Of a DNA stretch of 59,254 nucleotides, positions 39,887 to 48,540 are shown piece by piece. The stretch comes from CAYJAQ01 sp964368275 (GTDB lineage Bacteria > Bacillota_I > Bacilli_A > ML615J-28 > CAG-313), in the NCBI GenBank assembly GCA_964368275.1, contig CAYJAQ010000002.1:1-59254 (forward strand), in the 5' to 3' direction. Numbering within the stretch: the stretch's first letter is position 1; the number at the start of each line of letters is the position of its first letter. The notes beneath the pieces were generated by a model, which saw only the letters and a list, made by a program, of their open reading frames with translations, searched no databases and was not told where the DNA came from. The position numbers and the translations under genes are program-made.

Positions 39887-42415
39887 TTAAAACTCTTTCT
39901 TACCGATTATCCGAAGGGTATTTAAGATAGCCATCAGACAAACACCAACATCAGCAAACACAGCAATAATCATACCGAATGCCCCTAAGATACCAATAGC
40001 ACCACCTATTAAGGCAATTAGTTTAATAATGAGTGACAAAACAATATTTTGAATAACAATCTTCCTAGTATATTTAGCAATCTTAATTGCATCATCAATC
40101 TTACCTAAATCATCGTTCATGATAACGACATCTGCAGCTTCTATAGAAGCATCACTTGCAATACCACCAAGGGCAATACCTATATCCGAACGCTTAATTG
40201 AGGCTGTATCATTGATGCCATCGCCAACATAGGCTACTCCGGTTTTCTTTGGTTTATTTTTAATAATCTCTTCAAGTTTACTCATCTTTTGATGAGGTAA
40301 TAGCTTACTATAACAAGCATCTAAAGCTAGTTCTTTAGCAACTGCTTGTGCTGTTACATCATTGTCACCAGTCATCATAATTGTTTTGATTCCTTGTTTC
40401 TTAAGTGTTTCAATTAACCAATATGCTTCACTGCGAAGTTCATCACCAATTACAATAACACCTAGCAGTTCATGATCATTAGCAACATAGACAACTGTAC
40501 CTATTTCGTTAGGAACTTCGTAAGAAATCCCAAAAAGATTCATTAAATTGTAATTACCGATAATTACTTTTTCACCATCAAAGTTTGCTTCTAGTCCTAG
40601 ACCGGGGTGGTCACGAACATTCTCAACGCGATTTTTATTAACAATGCGTCCATATTCATCGACAATACTTTTAGCAATAGGGTGAGTTGAGAAATATTCA
40701 ACATGGGCTGCGATTTCCATAATTTCTTCTTTTGAAAGTTTACCGGCAGTTTCAACACAAAGAACTTTAAAATTACCTCTTGTAAGCGTCCCTGTTTTAT
40801 CGAAGACAACCGCTGATAATTTATTTAATCCTTCTAAGTAATTACCACCTTTAATTAGAATACCATTTTTAGAAGAAACACCCATTCCCCCAAAATAGCC
40901 AAGCGGAATTGAGATAATTAATGAGCAAGGGCAAGAAATAACTAAAAATACGCATGCTCTATGCAAATAATCAACAACTTCAGCATTTTCAAAAAAGATA
41001 ATAGGGATAAAGAAGATTAACGCCGCGATGATAACCACAGCAGGTGTATACCATTTTGCAAACTTGGTAATAAACTTTTCGGTATTGGATTTCCGATCAC
41101 TTGCATCTTCTACTAATTTCAATACTTTGGTAACAGTTGATTCACTATCAGTCTTTGTAACACAAACTTTAATAACATCCGATAAATTAATGCTACCAGA
41201 CAATACCTCATCATTATTAGCAACTCTTACAGGCATTGATTCACCGGTCAGTGCTTTCATATCAACTGTTGTTGTTCCTTCAACAACATAACCATCAAGT
41301 GGAATCCGTTCGCCCACTTTTACAATAATATTTTGACCAGCTACTACTTCTTTTACATCAATTATCTCGCCGGTTTCTAAGCAAGCAACATCAACCTTAA
41401 TATCCATTAAGTCTTTAATCGCATTACGACTTTTAGCCGAAGCACGATCTTGTAATATCTCACCAACCGTAAATAACACAATTACCATAATAGCTTCAAA
41501 TTCTTCATGAACAATAATAGCACCTAGCGATGCAATTATCATCAATAGATTCTCATCAAATATTTGCCCCCTAATAATTCGCTTAAAGGCACTGATGTAA
41601 AGTTTATAACTAATTAGAATATAACAAGCAACATAAAGAATTCGTCTAGTAATTTCATAATCAGCTGGTGTTTTTACTAAATACTCAAGGACTAGTGCCA
41701 TCACAAACAAGCAAGCCGCTAAACTAATCTTTATAATTGACCAAATCTTAAGTTGTTTCTTCGTTCTTACTTCTTTTTTATCATGACATTCTTGACAATT
41801 ACAACTATGATCATGGGCAAATTGTTCTAAGTGGCTATGGTCATGGTCATGGTCGTGATCACAATCACACGAATGATCATGAGAACACGAATGATCATGA
41901 GAACACGAATGATTACCTACTTCATAGATATGATTATAGTCACTATCATTATGTTTAGACACTTCACTAGGTGTATCACTCTTTATGACAACTGCATTAT
42001 CTTCGACTTTTGCTACTATACTACTTACTGTATCAAAAACTTCAACGTTGTTTAAATGGGTGATTAAAATCTTTTTATTCAAAAAGCTAACACGAGCATT
42101 AATGATATCGGTATTTTTATTTAAGGCTTCTTCAACCTTCATTGCACAATTAGGGCAATCAATATTAGCAAACTTAAATTCTTCAGTAACCTCTTCACCA
42201 TGATCATGTTTAGCACAGTGACTTAAAGCAGTTACCGTTTTAATTACTAAATCTACCTCAGTATCACTCATGTTACGATTACCTATAATTAATAAATCTT
42301 TGGTATCATAATTGATACTAACTTCTTTAATAAAATCAAGTTTTTGTAAGTTTGTTGCTAACAAACTAGCGCAGTTTGTACAACTCAAACTTTCTAAATG
42401 AATTCGTCTTTTCAT
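39887..42415 (-). CDS. Zn/Cd-type heavy-metal P-type ATPase with His-rich region
   Basis: An 842-residue efflux pump. Two HMA-like domains carry CTNC (near 13) and CPNC (near 115). A metal-binding stretch of repeated HDHSC and HDHDHDH lies at about 170-210. The pump core shows ALTGESMPV, the metal motif SCPC, DKTGTLTRG, the His-Pro locus THPIAKS and GDGINDTASIKRSDIG. The last helix has FADVGVCLMAILNTLR, whose Asp marks the Zn/Cd/Pb (PIB-2) group. The ATG overlaps the stop of the ArsR gene. It probably exports zinc or cadmium under that regulator. Confidence 0.94.
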   Translation of the reverse strand: MKRRIHLESLSCTNCASLLATNLQKLDFIKEVSINYDTKDLLIIGNRNMSDTEVDLVIKTVTALSHCAKHDHGEEVTEEFKFANIDCPNCAMKVEEALNKNTDIINARVSFLNKKILITHLNNVEVFDTVSSIVAKVEDNAVVIKSDTPSEVSKHNDSDYNHIYEVGNHSCSHDHSCSHDHSCDCDHDHDHDHSHLEQFAHDHSCNCQECHDKKEVRTKKQLKIWSIIKISLAACLFVMALVLEYLVKTPADYEITRRILYVACYILISYKLYISAFKRIIRGQIFDENLLMIIASLGAIIVHEEFEAIMVIVLFTVGEILQDRASAKSRNAIKDLMDIKVDVACLETGEIIDVKEVVAGQNIIVKVGERIPLDGYVVEGTTTVDMKALTGESMPVRVANNDEVLSGSINLSDVIKVCVTKTDSESTVTKVLKLVEDASDRKSNTEKFITKFAKWYTPAVVIIAALIFFIPIIFFENAEVVDYLHRACVFLVISCPCSLIISIPLGYFGGMGVSSKNGILIKGGNYLEGLNKLSAVVFDKTGTLTRGNFKVLCVETAGKLSKEEIMEIAAHVEYFSTHPIAKSIVDEYGRIVNKNRVENVRDHPGLGLEANFDGEKVIIGNYNLMNLFGISYEVPNEIGTVVYVANDHELLGVIVIGDELRSEAYWLIETLKKQGIKTIMMTGDNDVTAQAVAKELALDACYSKLLPHQKMSKLEEIIKNKPKKTGVAYVGDGINDTASIKRSDIGIALGGIASDASIEAADVVIMNDDLGKIDDAIKIAKYTRKIVIQNIVLSLIIKLIALIGGAIGILGAFGMIIAVFADVGVCLMAILNTLRIIGKKEF

Positions 42416-42729
42416 TAGTTGTGTTCCATATGAGTTATTGTATTATGAATAATATCACTTACATGATCATCATCAAGTGTATAAATAACTCGCTGTCCTT
42501 TCTTCTCATATCGTACTAATTTCATACTACGAAGAATTCGTAGTTGATAAGAAATTGATGTTTGCGTCATTTCAACAGCGTCAGCAATCTCCTGAACGCA
42601 CATCTCCTTTTGGGATAGCGCGTATATTATTTTCATACGGGTTGGATCAGCTAATGTTTTAAAGAAATCTGTCAACATTACTAAATGTTCATCAGATATT
42701 TTAAGCATTTCTTCGCTTTTTTCTTCCAT
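42415..42729 (-). CDS. ArsR/SmtB-family zinc-type repressor
   Basis: A 104-residue winged-helix metal sensor, close to CzrA. The DNA-binding part includes LADPTRMKIIYALS and QTSISYQLRILRSMKLVRYEKKG. The last helix has D-x-H, then His 11 residues on and another His 3 further (in DDDHV...THMEH), the spacing of the alpha-5 Zn/Co site of CzrA. Metal binding releases DNA in this family. The ATG with GAAGGT upstream is the start. It sits ahead of its target pump with a palindrome just after the promoter. Confidence 0.92.
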   Translation of the reverse strand: MEEKSEEMLKISDEHLVMLTDFFKTLADPTRMKIIYALSQKEMCVQEIADAVEMTQTSISYQLRILRSMKLVRYEKKGQRVIYTLDDDHVSDIIHNTITHMEHN

Positions 42730-42744
42730 AGATATACCTTCTTT

Positions 42745-42766
42745 CATATGAATATATGCTCATATG
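42745..42766. promoter_or_regulatory. operator-like palindrome of the arsR-pump operon
   Basis: CATATGA-N8-TCATATG, a perfect 7-bp inverted repeat between the -10 element and the start codon. Further TATGAG copies adjoin it. The position fits repression by the ArsR protein. Confidence 0.6.
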
Positions 42767-42781
42767 TGCATACACTCATAC

Positions 42782-42810
42782 AATATACTACTTCTTAATT
42801 ACTTTGTCAA
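42782..42810 (-). promoter_or_regulatory. promoter of the arsR-pump operon
   Basis: Minus strand TTGACA, a 17-nt spacer and TATATT. Confidence 0.8.
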
Positions 42811-42828
42811 GTAAAACACTTCAATTTG

Positions 42829-42852
42829 CCAAAAAAAAGCCCCAAAGGGCTT
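42829..42852 (-). terminator. terminator of the tyrosine-type importer operon
   Basis: Minus strand 6-bp stem AAGCCC/GGGCTT with a 4-nt loop and eight T residues; it overlaps the stop codon. Confidence 0.8.
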
Positions 42853-43663
42853 AGTTTTTCGATAAGAACATTTTATCATTAAGTTCAATATCACCATAAT
42901 TTTCAAATAAGGATAGTAATTTCTCAACTGTTAGGTTACGTTTATCCTCACCAGCAATATCTAAAATAATCTTGCCTTCATTAAACATTAATAAGCGATT
43001 ACCGTATTTGATGGCATCTCGCATATTATGCGTAATCATGATTGCTGTTAACTGCTCCTCGGTGATTATCTCATTAGTAAGTTCTAATACCTTTTTGGCC
43101 GTCTTAGGGTCTAAAGCAGCTGTATGTTCATCAAGTAGTAATAACCGCGGTTTTACTAAAGTTGACATTATCAAAGTTACCGCTTGGCGCTGACCACCAG
43201 AAAGTAAGCCCACCTTTTGCGTCAATCTTTGCTCTAAACCTAAATCTAGTCTCTCAAGTGCATTCTTATATTGAGCAAGTTTTTCTTTGTGAAAACCCCA
43301 ACGCAATTTATTAGGTTTGCCTCTACGGGCAGCAATTTCTAAATTTTCTAAAATAGACATATTACCAGCAGTTCCCATATTCGGGTCTTGAAATACACGT
43401 CCAAAGTAAACAGCCCGCTTATTTTCCGTTAGTTTCGTTATATCTTGCCCATCAATAAGAATATTACCACAATCAGGTTGATTAACGCCACAAATTAAAT
43501 TCATCAGTGTACTCTTCCCAGATCCGTTGCCACCAATTACAGTAACAAAATCACCTTCAGCAATCTTTAAATTAATATGATTAATAGCTGTTTTATGATT
43601 TTCAATAGTTTGTTCTTTATTAAAGGTAATTGCTAAATCATTTATTTCTAGTAAAGTGTTCAT
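42851..43663 (-). CDS. ABC importer ATPase of the COG1101 (TrpZ-like) type
   Basis: A 270-residue ATPase with Walker A GGNGSGKST, signature LSGGQRQA and Walker B LLLDEHTAALD, where His replaces the usual Pro after Glu, a feature of this group. It works with the neighbouring permease and receptor. The ATG overlaps the permease stop as TAATG, with AAGGTGG upstream. The Tyr-codon leader in front of the operon suggests an aromatic amino-acid substrate, most likely tyrosine. Confidence 0.88.
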   Translation of the reverse strand: MNTLLEINDLAITFNKEQTIENHKTAINHINLKIAEGDFVTVIGGNGSGKSTLMNLICGVNQPDCGNILIDGQDITKLTENKRAVYFGRVFQDPNMGTAGNMSILENLEIAARRGKPNKLRWGFHKEKLAQYKNALERLDLGLEQRLTQKVGLLSGGQRQAVTLIMSTLVKPRLLLLDEHTAALDPKTAKKVLELTNEIITEEQLTAIMITHNMRDAIKYGNRLLMFNEGKIILDIAGEDKRNLTVEKLLSLFENYGDIELNDKMFLSKN

Positions 43664-44601
43664 TATGCCACCTTCTTTTCTTTCTTACTCAGTAAATATG
43701 TTTTTAATAGAGGAAGGGCTAAAATAAAGGTAATAATAATTGCTATTACTAAATTCAAGAAATCAAGAACTTCAAGTTCAATGGCAATCATTTTTAATAA
43801 CTGATAGCAAATACTACCTATAATAACTGAGATGGTAGACCGTAAGAAATCGCGTTTACCAAAGAGAACTTCACCAATAATGATTGATGCCAAGCCAATA
43901 ACTATAGAACCTCTTCCCATCTCGACATTCGCACTTGACATTTTTTGAGCAAATAATGCTCCTCCTAGGGCAACTAAACCATTAGCAATTGCTAAACCTA
44001 AAATAATCATTTTCCCAGTATTGATACCTTGTGCTCGTGCCATTTTTTGGTTAATTCCGGTAGCCCGAACTCCCATACCAATTTCCGTACCAAAGAACCA
44101 ATATAATAAGAAGAAAACAGCTAAAATAATGATAATGATTATGGATACTCTTCCGAAATAATTCCAAAAGATAGTATTAGTGTTACTAGTAAGATTGTTT
44201 AAAAAGCTAGTAAAGCCTGAAAAAATCGTCTTTTTAAATGTTAAGTTAGCTAGTGTTTTTCCAAAACCATTACTTAAACCAAGGACAAATAGATTAATGG
44301 AATATAATCCAGTCATCGATATAATACCTGCCAAGATTGCAGGAATTTTAAGCTTTGTATGCAAAAGGCCTGTAATAATACCTGCCAAGACACCACCAAT
44401 AACTGCTAATACGGTAGCAACAATTGGTGAAATGCCAACAAAGATTAATAAGGCAGCTAGACATGCACCAAAAGGGAATGTTCCTTCTACTGTTAAATCA
44501 GCAACATCAAGTACCCGATATGAAATATATACTCCTAAAGCCAGCAAGCACCATATTAAGCCATTCTCTAAGGCTGACTTTAAAATCTCAACTATAAACA
44601 T
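43663..44601 (-). CDS. ABC importer permease of the COG4120 (TrpY-like) type
   Basis: A 312-residue membrane protein with eight to ten helices related to the branched-chain amino-acid/LivH fold. Stretches such as ADLTVEGTFPFGA, GVRATGINQKMARAQGI and LVALGGALFAQ are characteristic. It is translationally coupled on both sides. Substrate by context: tyrosine. Confidence 0.88.
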   Translation of the reverse strand: MFIVEILKSALENGLIWCLLALGVYISYRVLDVADLTVEGTFPFGACLAALLIFVGISPIVATVLAVIGGVLAGIITGLLHTKLKIPAILAGIISMTGLYSINLFVLGLSNGFGKTLANLTFKKTIFSGFTSFLNNLTSNTNTIFWNYFGRVSIIIIIILAVFFLLYWFFGTEIGMGVRATGINQKMARAQGINTGKMIILGLAIANGLVALGGALFAQKMSSANVEMGRGSIVIGLASIIIGEVLFGKRDFLRSTISVIIGSICYQLLKMIAIELEVLDFLNLVIAIIITFILALPLLKTYLLSKKEKKVA

Positions 44602-45593
44602 TATTCTATCACTTCATCGGCCTTATTTAGTAATGCTTCCGGAATTGTAATGCCGGCTTGTAAAGCAGCTTTTTTATTTACTGATAATTGAATATCTTCA
44701 AAAGGGCAAGTTACAACCGGTGTATCTGCACAAGTTGCTTCACCTTTTAAAATTTTTGAACCCATACTACCTGTTAATTTACCAAGTGCATGATAGTCAA
44801 TTCCATAAGTAACTGTTCCACCATTATGAACCATACCTGCTTCACCACAAATTGATGGAATACCAGCTTGTCGAAGAATTGGTTCAACTGCTGACATAGC
44901 TGCTGACAAAGTATTATCAGTAGGAATATATAATGCTTCAATACCTTTATTTACTAATGACTGAATTACATCTTGAATATCATTAACAGTATTAATAGTA
45001 GCTTCTTCTACGGCTAAACCAATTGACTCAGCATGTTCAATTGCAATATCAATTTGCACTTTCGAATTTACTTCACTAGATGTATAAATTGTACCAATCT
45101 TTTTAATACTTGGATTTAGCTCTTTTGCTAAATCGATTTGATCAGCAACTGGATTCATATCATGTGTACCAGTAATATTGCCACCAGGTTTTTCATTAGA
45201 TGCAACTAAACCAGCTTCTACTGCATCAGTTACCGCTGTAAAGATAATTGGAATATCACGACCTTGATTTTCCATTTCAGCTTTCAAAGTAATCGCAGCA
45301 GGAGTCGCAATAACAAAAATAATATCACATTTCTTTACTAGTGTTTCCGCAGCAAGCGCTAGATTAGATGGGTCACCTTGAGGGTTTTGATATCTAATAT
45401 TAATGTTCTCGCCGTCAACGAAACCATTCTCTCTTAATCCTTCAACAATGCCAGCTTCTGCAGCATCTAAGGCAGAATGAGTCGCAAGTTTTAAAATACC
45501 AACTTGCGTTACATCATTTTTACAACTTGTTAGTGATAACACAGTTACCATTAGCATAACAACAACAAACAAACTTTTTAAAATCTTTTTCAT
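44601..45593 (-). CDS. ABC substrate-binding lipoprotein of the COG2984 (TrpX-like) type
   Basis: A 330-residue receptor with lipobox LTSC and a periplasmic-binding fold: GILKLATHSALDAAEAGIVEGL, NPQGDPSNLALAAETLV, and IYIPTDN-like ALYIPTDNTLSAAMSA. COG2984 receptors in Firmicutes are often under tryptophan or tyrosine control. The start is the ATG with GGAGGAAATT; an in-frame reading 25 codons longer would run back through the attenuator and is rejected. It is the first gene after the Tyr leader peptide and terminator. Confidence 0.9.
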   Translation of the reverse strand: MKKILKSLFVVVMLMVTVLSLTSCKNDVTQVGILKLATHSALDAAEAGIVEGLRENGFVDGENINIRYQNPQGDPSNLALAAETLVKKCDIIFVIATPAAITLKAEMENQGRDIPIIFTAVTDAVEAGLVASNEKPGGNITGTHDMNPVADQIDLAKELNPSIKKIGTIYTSSEVNSKVQIDIAIEHAESIGLAVEEATINTVNDIQDVIQSLVNKGIEALYIPTDNTLSAAMSAVEPILRQAGIPSICGEAGMVHNGGTVTYGIDYHALGKLTGSMGSKILKGEATCADTPVVTCPFEDIQLSVNKKAALQAGITIPEALLNKADEVIE

Positions 45594-45613
45594 AATTTCC
45601 TCCATTAATTTTT

Positions 45614-45730
45614 CAAAATAAAAAGTGTTATTACTCATATCACTATAAGTAATAACACTCAAATTCAAAATTAATCTTACTTAATCTTACGAGTTATTAC
45701 TTATAGTGCGATACTATCGTGTAACAACTC
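45614..45730 (-). promoter_or_regulatory. attenuator with competing hairpins for the tyrosine-type importer
   Basis: Four segments can be drawn. Segment 1 (45721-45730) pairs with 2 (45691-45700) over 10 bp including one wobble. Segment 2 (45691-45708) can instead pair with 3 (45641-45660) over about 18 bp with one bulged base. Segment 3 (45649-45659) pairs with 4 (45624-45634) over a perfect 11 bp followed by TTTTATTTT, an intrinsic terminator. So 1:2 permits the terminator and 2:3 blocks it. The last Tyr codons of the leader peptide (45788-45796) are complementary over 9 bases to segment 2 (45694-45702). Confidence 0.8.
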
Positions 45731-45765
45731 GCTAAACTTTTCAAAGGAAAAGTCCAAGAGATGGT

Positions 45766-45837
45766 CTAAGCACGACTTTCGCTTGGCAAGTAATAATAGT
45801 AATAATAAGATTGAGTATTAGTTATTTGATTAAACAT
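45766..45837 (-). CDS. tyrosine leader peptide, 23 residues
   Basis: A short reading frame with a strong GGAGG eight bases before ATG. It encodes MFNQITNTQS, then six consecutive Tyr codons (45790-45807), then LPSESRA and a TAG stop. It starts within 30 bases of the expected transcription start and ends 36 bases before the first attenuator segment. A run of six codons for one amino acid ahead of competing hairpins is the hallmark of ribosome-mediated attenuation. Starvation for charged tRNA-Tyr would stall the ribosome here. Confidence 0.85.
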   Translation of the reverse strand: MFNQITNTQSYYYYYYLPSESRA

Positions 45838-45867
45838 CGCAATAACCTCCTTTATTATACTACTCCC

Positions 45868-45896
45868 ATTATACGCTCATCTTTTCCATAATGCAA
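45868..45896 (-). promoter_or_regulatory. promoter of the tyrosine leader
   Basis: Minus strand TTGCAT, a 17-nt spacer and a perfect TATAAT. Confidence 0.85.
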
Positions 45897-45905
45897 GTGT
45901 TTTTT

Positions 45906-45925
45906 CAAAGAAAACGTTTACTTTG
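45906..45925. promoter_or_regulatory. 20-bp near-perfect palindrome upstream of the tyrosine promoter
   Basis: CAAAGAAAAC/GTTTACTTTG: 18 of 20 positions are symmetric around a central CG, like LacI-family (CcpA-type) operators. It ends 10 bp before the -35 element of the tyrosine leader. There is no T run on either side, so it is not a terminator. Confidence 0.5.
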
Positions 45926-45941
45926 ACATTTTTTTCGTTTT

Positions 45942-46673
45942 TTATAGATATCTTTTTAAGAATTCTTTTGTTCTTTCTTGTGTAGGATTACTAAATAATT
46001 GCTTTGGTGCACCTTTTTCAATGATGTAACCATCATCCATAAAGACTACTTCGGTAGACACTTCTTCTGCAAATTTCATTTCGTGGGTAACTACAACCAT
46101 TGTTGTACCACGTGCTGCTAAGCTTTTCATAACATCCAGAACTTCACCAACCATCTCAGGATCAAGTGCACTAGTTGGTTCATCGAATAATACAACGTCA
46201 GGATTCATCGCTAAGCAACGGGCTATAGCGACCCTTTGCTTCTGACCACCTGATAGGGTCTGAACTGGTTGATTAGCATATTCTAACATACCAACAAGTT
46301 TTAAAAGTTCCATTGCTCGTTCAGTTGCATCAGCTTTGTTCATCTTTAGAACTTTCATAGGGCCAACAGTACAATTTTTAATAACTGTCATATTATTAAA
46401 CAGATTAAATGACTGGAAGACCATACCAACTTTTGTCCGAAGTTCATTAATACTTATTTCATTTTTTAATACATCTTTACCACGATAGTAGATTTCGCCA
46501 CCATCTGCTGTAGCTAACATATTAATACAGCGTAAAAGTGTTGATTTGCCGGAACCTGATGAACCTATTATACTAATAACTTCACCTTCATGAACATCTA
46601 AACTAACATCTTTTAGAACTTCTTCATTATCAAATGATTTTTTTAAATTTCTAATACTTAAGATTGTTTCCAT
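45942..46673 (-). CDS. polar amino-acid ABC importer ATPase (probable lysine)
   Basis: A 243-residue ATPase of the GlnQ/HisP group: Walker A GSSGSGKST, Q-loop FQSFNLF, signature LSGGQKQR, Walker B VLFDEPTSALDPE, switch THEMKFA. The ATG three codons into the longest frame has AGGTGA upstream and is preferred. It is the last gene of a receptor-permease-ATPase operon behind a lysine riboswitch, which points to lysine as substrate. Confidence 0.92.
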   Translation of the reverse strand: METILSIRNLKKSFDNEEVLKDVSLDVHEGEVISIIGSSGSGKSTLLRCINMLATADGGEIYYRGKDVLKNEISINELRTKVGMVFQSFNLFNNMTVIKNCTVGPMKVLKMNKADATERAMELLKLVGMLEYANQPVQTLSGGQKQRVAIARCLAMNPDVVLFDEPTSALDPEMVGEVLDVMKSLAARGTTMVVVTHEMKFAEEVSTEVVFMDDGYIIEKGAPKQLFSNPTQERTKEFLKRYL

Positions 46674-46682
46674 ACTTTTCAC

Positions 46683-47441
46683 CTAATTAGAACTAGTGAT
46701 TTCCTTAACAGGAGCACCAATCTTCTTTTCTATAGCCATTAAGATCTTTGATAATGAGAAAGTTAGCAATAAATAGATAGCCGCTGCAATCAACATACTT
46801 TCTAGTTGGAATAAAGTCTTCCCGCCAGCTTTCGATGTCGCTGCAAACAGGTCAACAATCGTAATTGTACTAAGAACCGCCGTGTCTTTAATATTAATGA
46901 TAAACTCGTTACCAATGGCTGCCATTGAGTTTTTCAATGCTTGGGGGAAAACAACAAGGCGCATGGCTTGTGATTGTCGCATTCCCATACTACGTGCTGC
47001 TTCCATTTGGCCTATATCCACTGATTGCAAACCACCTCTAATAACTTCGGTTAAATAAGCAGTTGTATTAATTGATACTGTAAATAAACCGGCAGCAAGT
47101 GCACTCCACTGTAAACCTATACTGTAGAAACCATAGTAGAAAATAGTCGCCTGTAGAATCATAGGTGTACCACGAATCACAGTTACATAAACTTTTACAA
47201 TTGTCCGCCCAATTTTTTTTACTACTCGCATTATGCCACTATCTTGGGCATTAACTGTTTGAACACGAATTGTGCCAAAAACTAGTGCAAGTAGTAATCC
47301 AACAACCGTTCCTACTATTGATAAAAGAATTGTTATACCAATACCTTGTAAGATTAATTGCCACCAATCACGAATAATTACAACAAAGGGATTAATCAAT
47401 TTACCAAAGAAGGAATTGGCTAATACTAATGAACTAGCCAT
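46683..47441 (-). CDS. polar amino-acid ABC importer permease (probable lysine)
   Basis: A 252-residue permease of the HisM/GlnP type with about five helices. Typical stretches are VTVIRGTPMILQATIFYYG, NTTAYLTEVIRGGLQSVDIGQMEAARSMG and VVFPQALKNSMAAIGNEFI. It starts three bases after the receptor stop and ends ten bases before the ATPase start. Confidence 0.93.
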   Translation of the reverse strand: MASSLVLANSFFGKLINPFVVIIRDWWQLILQGIGITILLSIVGTVVGLLLALVFGTIRVQTVNAQDSGIMRVVKKIGRTIVKVYVTVIRGTPMILQATIFYYGFYSIGLQWSALAAGLFTVSINTTAYLTEVIRGGLQSVDIGQMEAARSMGMRQSQAMRLVVFPQALKNSMAAIGNEFIINIKDTAVLSTITIVDLFAATSKAGGKTLFQLESMLIAAAIYLLLTFSLSKILMAIEKKIGAPVKEITSSN

Positions 47442-47444
47442 ACA

Positions 47445-48293
47445 TTACTCGTTTTCTTGGCTAGCAACCGCATTTTCCATTAGTGCATTGCGAGTTTCTG
47501 TAGAAATCTTAGCAAGAGCAGCATTAATATCGGCTAATAATTCGGTATCAATATGGCGTAAACCAATTGAAACAACTGCATCAGCTTCTTCTATTTCAAA
47601 TGGAGTGTCCAAAGTGAAATATTTTAGATTGGGATAAGCTCTAACTAAACCTTTAGCAACCGGTTCTTCTAAGATTGTTACATCAACAACACCAGTATTT
47701 AATGCAAAAATTATTTCAGGTACGCTCTTTAGAGGGTTAACTTCTGTTGCACTACCACATTTTTCAACAAGTTGATTAGCAAGTTTTTCATATGTAGTAT
47801 CTGCTTGCCCCATTACTTTAGCACCTGAGAAATCAGCAAAAGTCTTAGCATCTTTATATGAACCGTTTCCATCAACTAAAACAACATGAGTTGAACGATA
47901 ATAATCATTTGTAAAGCTTATTGCTTCTTTCCGTTCTTCCGTAGGACTCATACCAGCAATAATGGCATCAATCTTACCAACTTTTAACGCAGTTGGCAAA
48001 CTCTTCCAATCGGTCATTTCAATGACAAGCTCATAACCTAATTCTGCACAAATTAGCTTCGCCATTTGAATATCGTAACCTTCAGCGTACATTCCATTTT
48101 GACCATTTACAGGGACATTACTATCTGTATCCGCTGTTTCTAACCAGTTAAATGGTGGATAATCGCACTCCAATCCAACAATCAAAGTCTTCTTACTTTC
48201 ATCGAACTTTACCTCATTCTTACAACTAGTTAATAATAATGAACCTCCAAAAACTAATAAACAAATACATAAACCTTTTAATAAATTTTTCAT
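47445..48293 (-). CDS. polar amino-acid-binding lipoprotein (probable lysine)
   Basis: A 282-residue receptor of the family 3 solute-binding type with lipobox LTSC, then LIVGLECDYPPFNW, GYDIQMAKLICAELGYE and IDAIIAGMSPTEERKEAISFT. The Asp/Glu in ECDYPPF and the Arg of EERKEA fit binding of an amino acid. AAAGGAG is seven bases before the ATG; a frame 19 codons longer starts inside the terminator and is rejected. It is the first gene behind a lysine riboswitch. Confidence 0.92.
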   Translation of the reverse strand: MKNLLKGLCICLLVFGGSLLLTSCKNEVKFDESKKTLIVGLECDYPPFNWLETADTDSNVPVNGQNGMYAEGYDIQMAKLICAELGYELVIEMTDWKSLPTALKVGKIDAIIAGMSPTEERKEAISFTNDYYRSTHVVLVDGNGSYKDAKTFADFSGAKVMGQADTTYEKLANQLVEKCGSATEVNPLKSVPEIIFALNTGVVDVTILEEPVAKGLVRAYPNLKYFTLDTPFEIEEADAVVSIGLRHIDTELLADINAALAKISTETRNALMENAVASQENE

Positions 48294-48311
48294 ATTATTC
48301 TCCTTTAAAAT

Positions 48312-48342
48312 ATTAAAAATAAAAAGCGTCATTAGACGCTTT
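48312..48342 (-). terminator. terminator of the lysine riboswitch
   Basis: Minus strand 8-bp stem AAAGCGTC/GACGCTTT with loop TAAT followed by TTATTTTT, directly before the receptor gene. GCGCTT at the aptamer end (48363-48368) can pair with AAGCGT of this stem as an antiterminator. Confidence 0.85.
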
Positions 48343-48354
48343 GAAATCACAAAA

Positions 48355-48525
48355 AATTATCAAGCGCCTCTGCTCATAAAAGCAGGAGTGTTATTGGTGT
48401 TCCCAATAACCCCACGATTTATTTATGCCTAAACAAACCGTTCGGCGATAATTACCTTTCACAAAGTTCTCAGCATGCCTGCTCCCTTTGTTACTTTGAC
48501 GTATCGCTACCTCTATCTAAAACTA
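48355..48525 (-). promoter_or_regulatory. lysine riboswitch (L box)
   Basis: The minus strand shows the conserved order AGAGG, a P2 stem AGCGATA/TATCGC, AAAGTA, ACAAAG/CTTTGT, GTGAAAGG and CGCCGAAC. Stems P3 (11 bp), P4 (GTTATTGG/CCAATAAC) and P5 (CTGCT/AGCAG) follow, the five-helix plan of the lysine aptamer as in Bacillus lysC. The terminator follows directly. High lysine would stop transcription of the importer. Confidence 0.88.
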
Positions 48526-48540
48526 TTTTTATTTTTAAGT

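Noticed and set aside
41830..41910. Short tandem DNA repeats, considered as CRISPR or satellite
   Set aside because: The repeats encode the His/Asp/Cys metal tract of the P-type ATPase in frame; there are no spacers.
44180..44650. Plus-strand open frame of 156 codons
   Set aside because: Antisense to the importer permease; its open frame follows from the codon pattern of the real gene.
45594..45860. T-box riboswitch for tyrosine
   Set aside because: No AGGGTGGNACCGCG-like T-box core or specifier loop is visible; the Tyr codon run with competing hairpins explains the region better.
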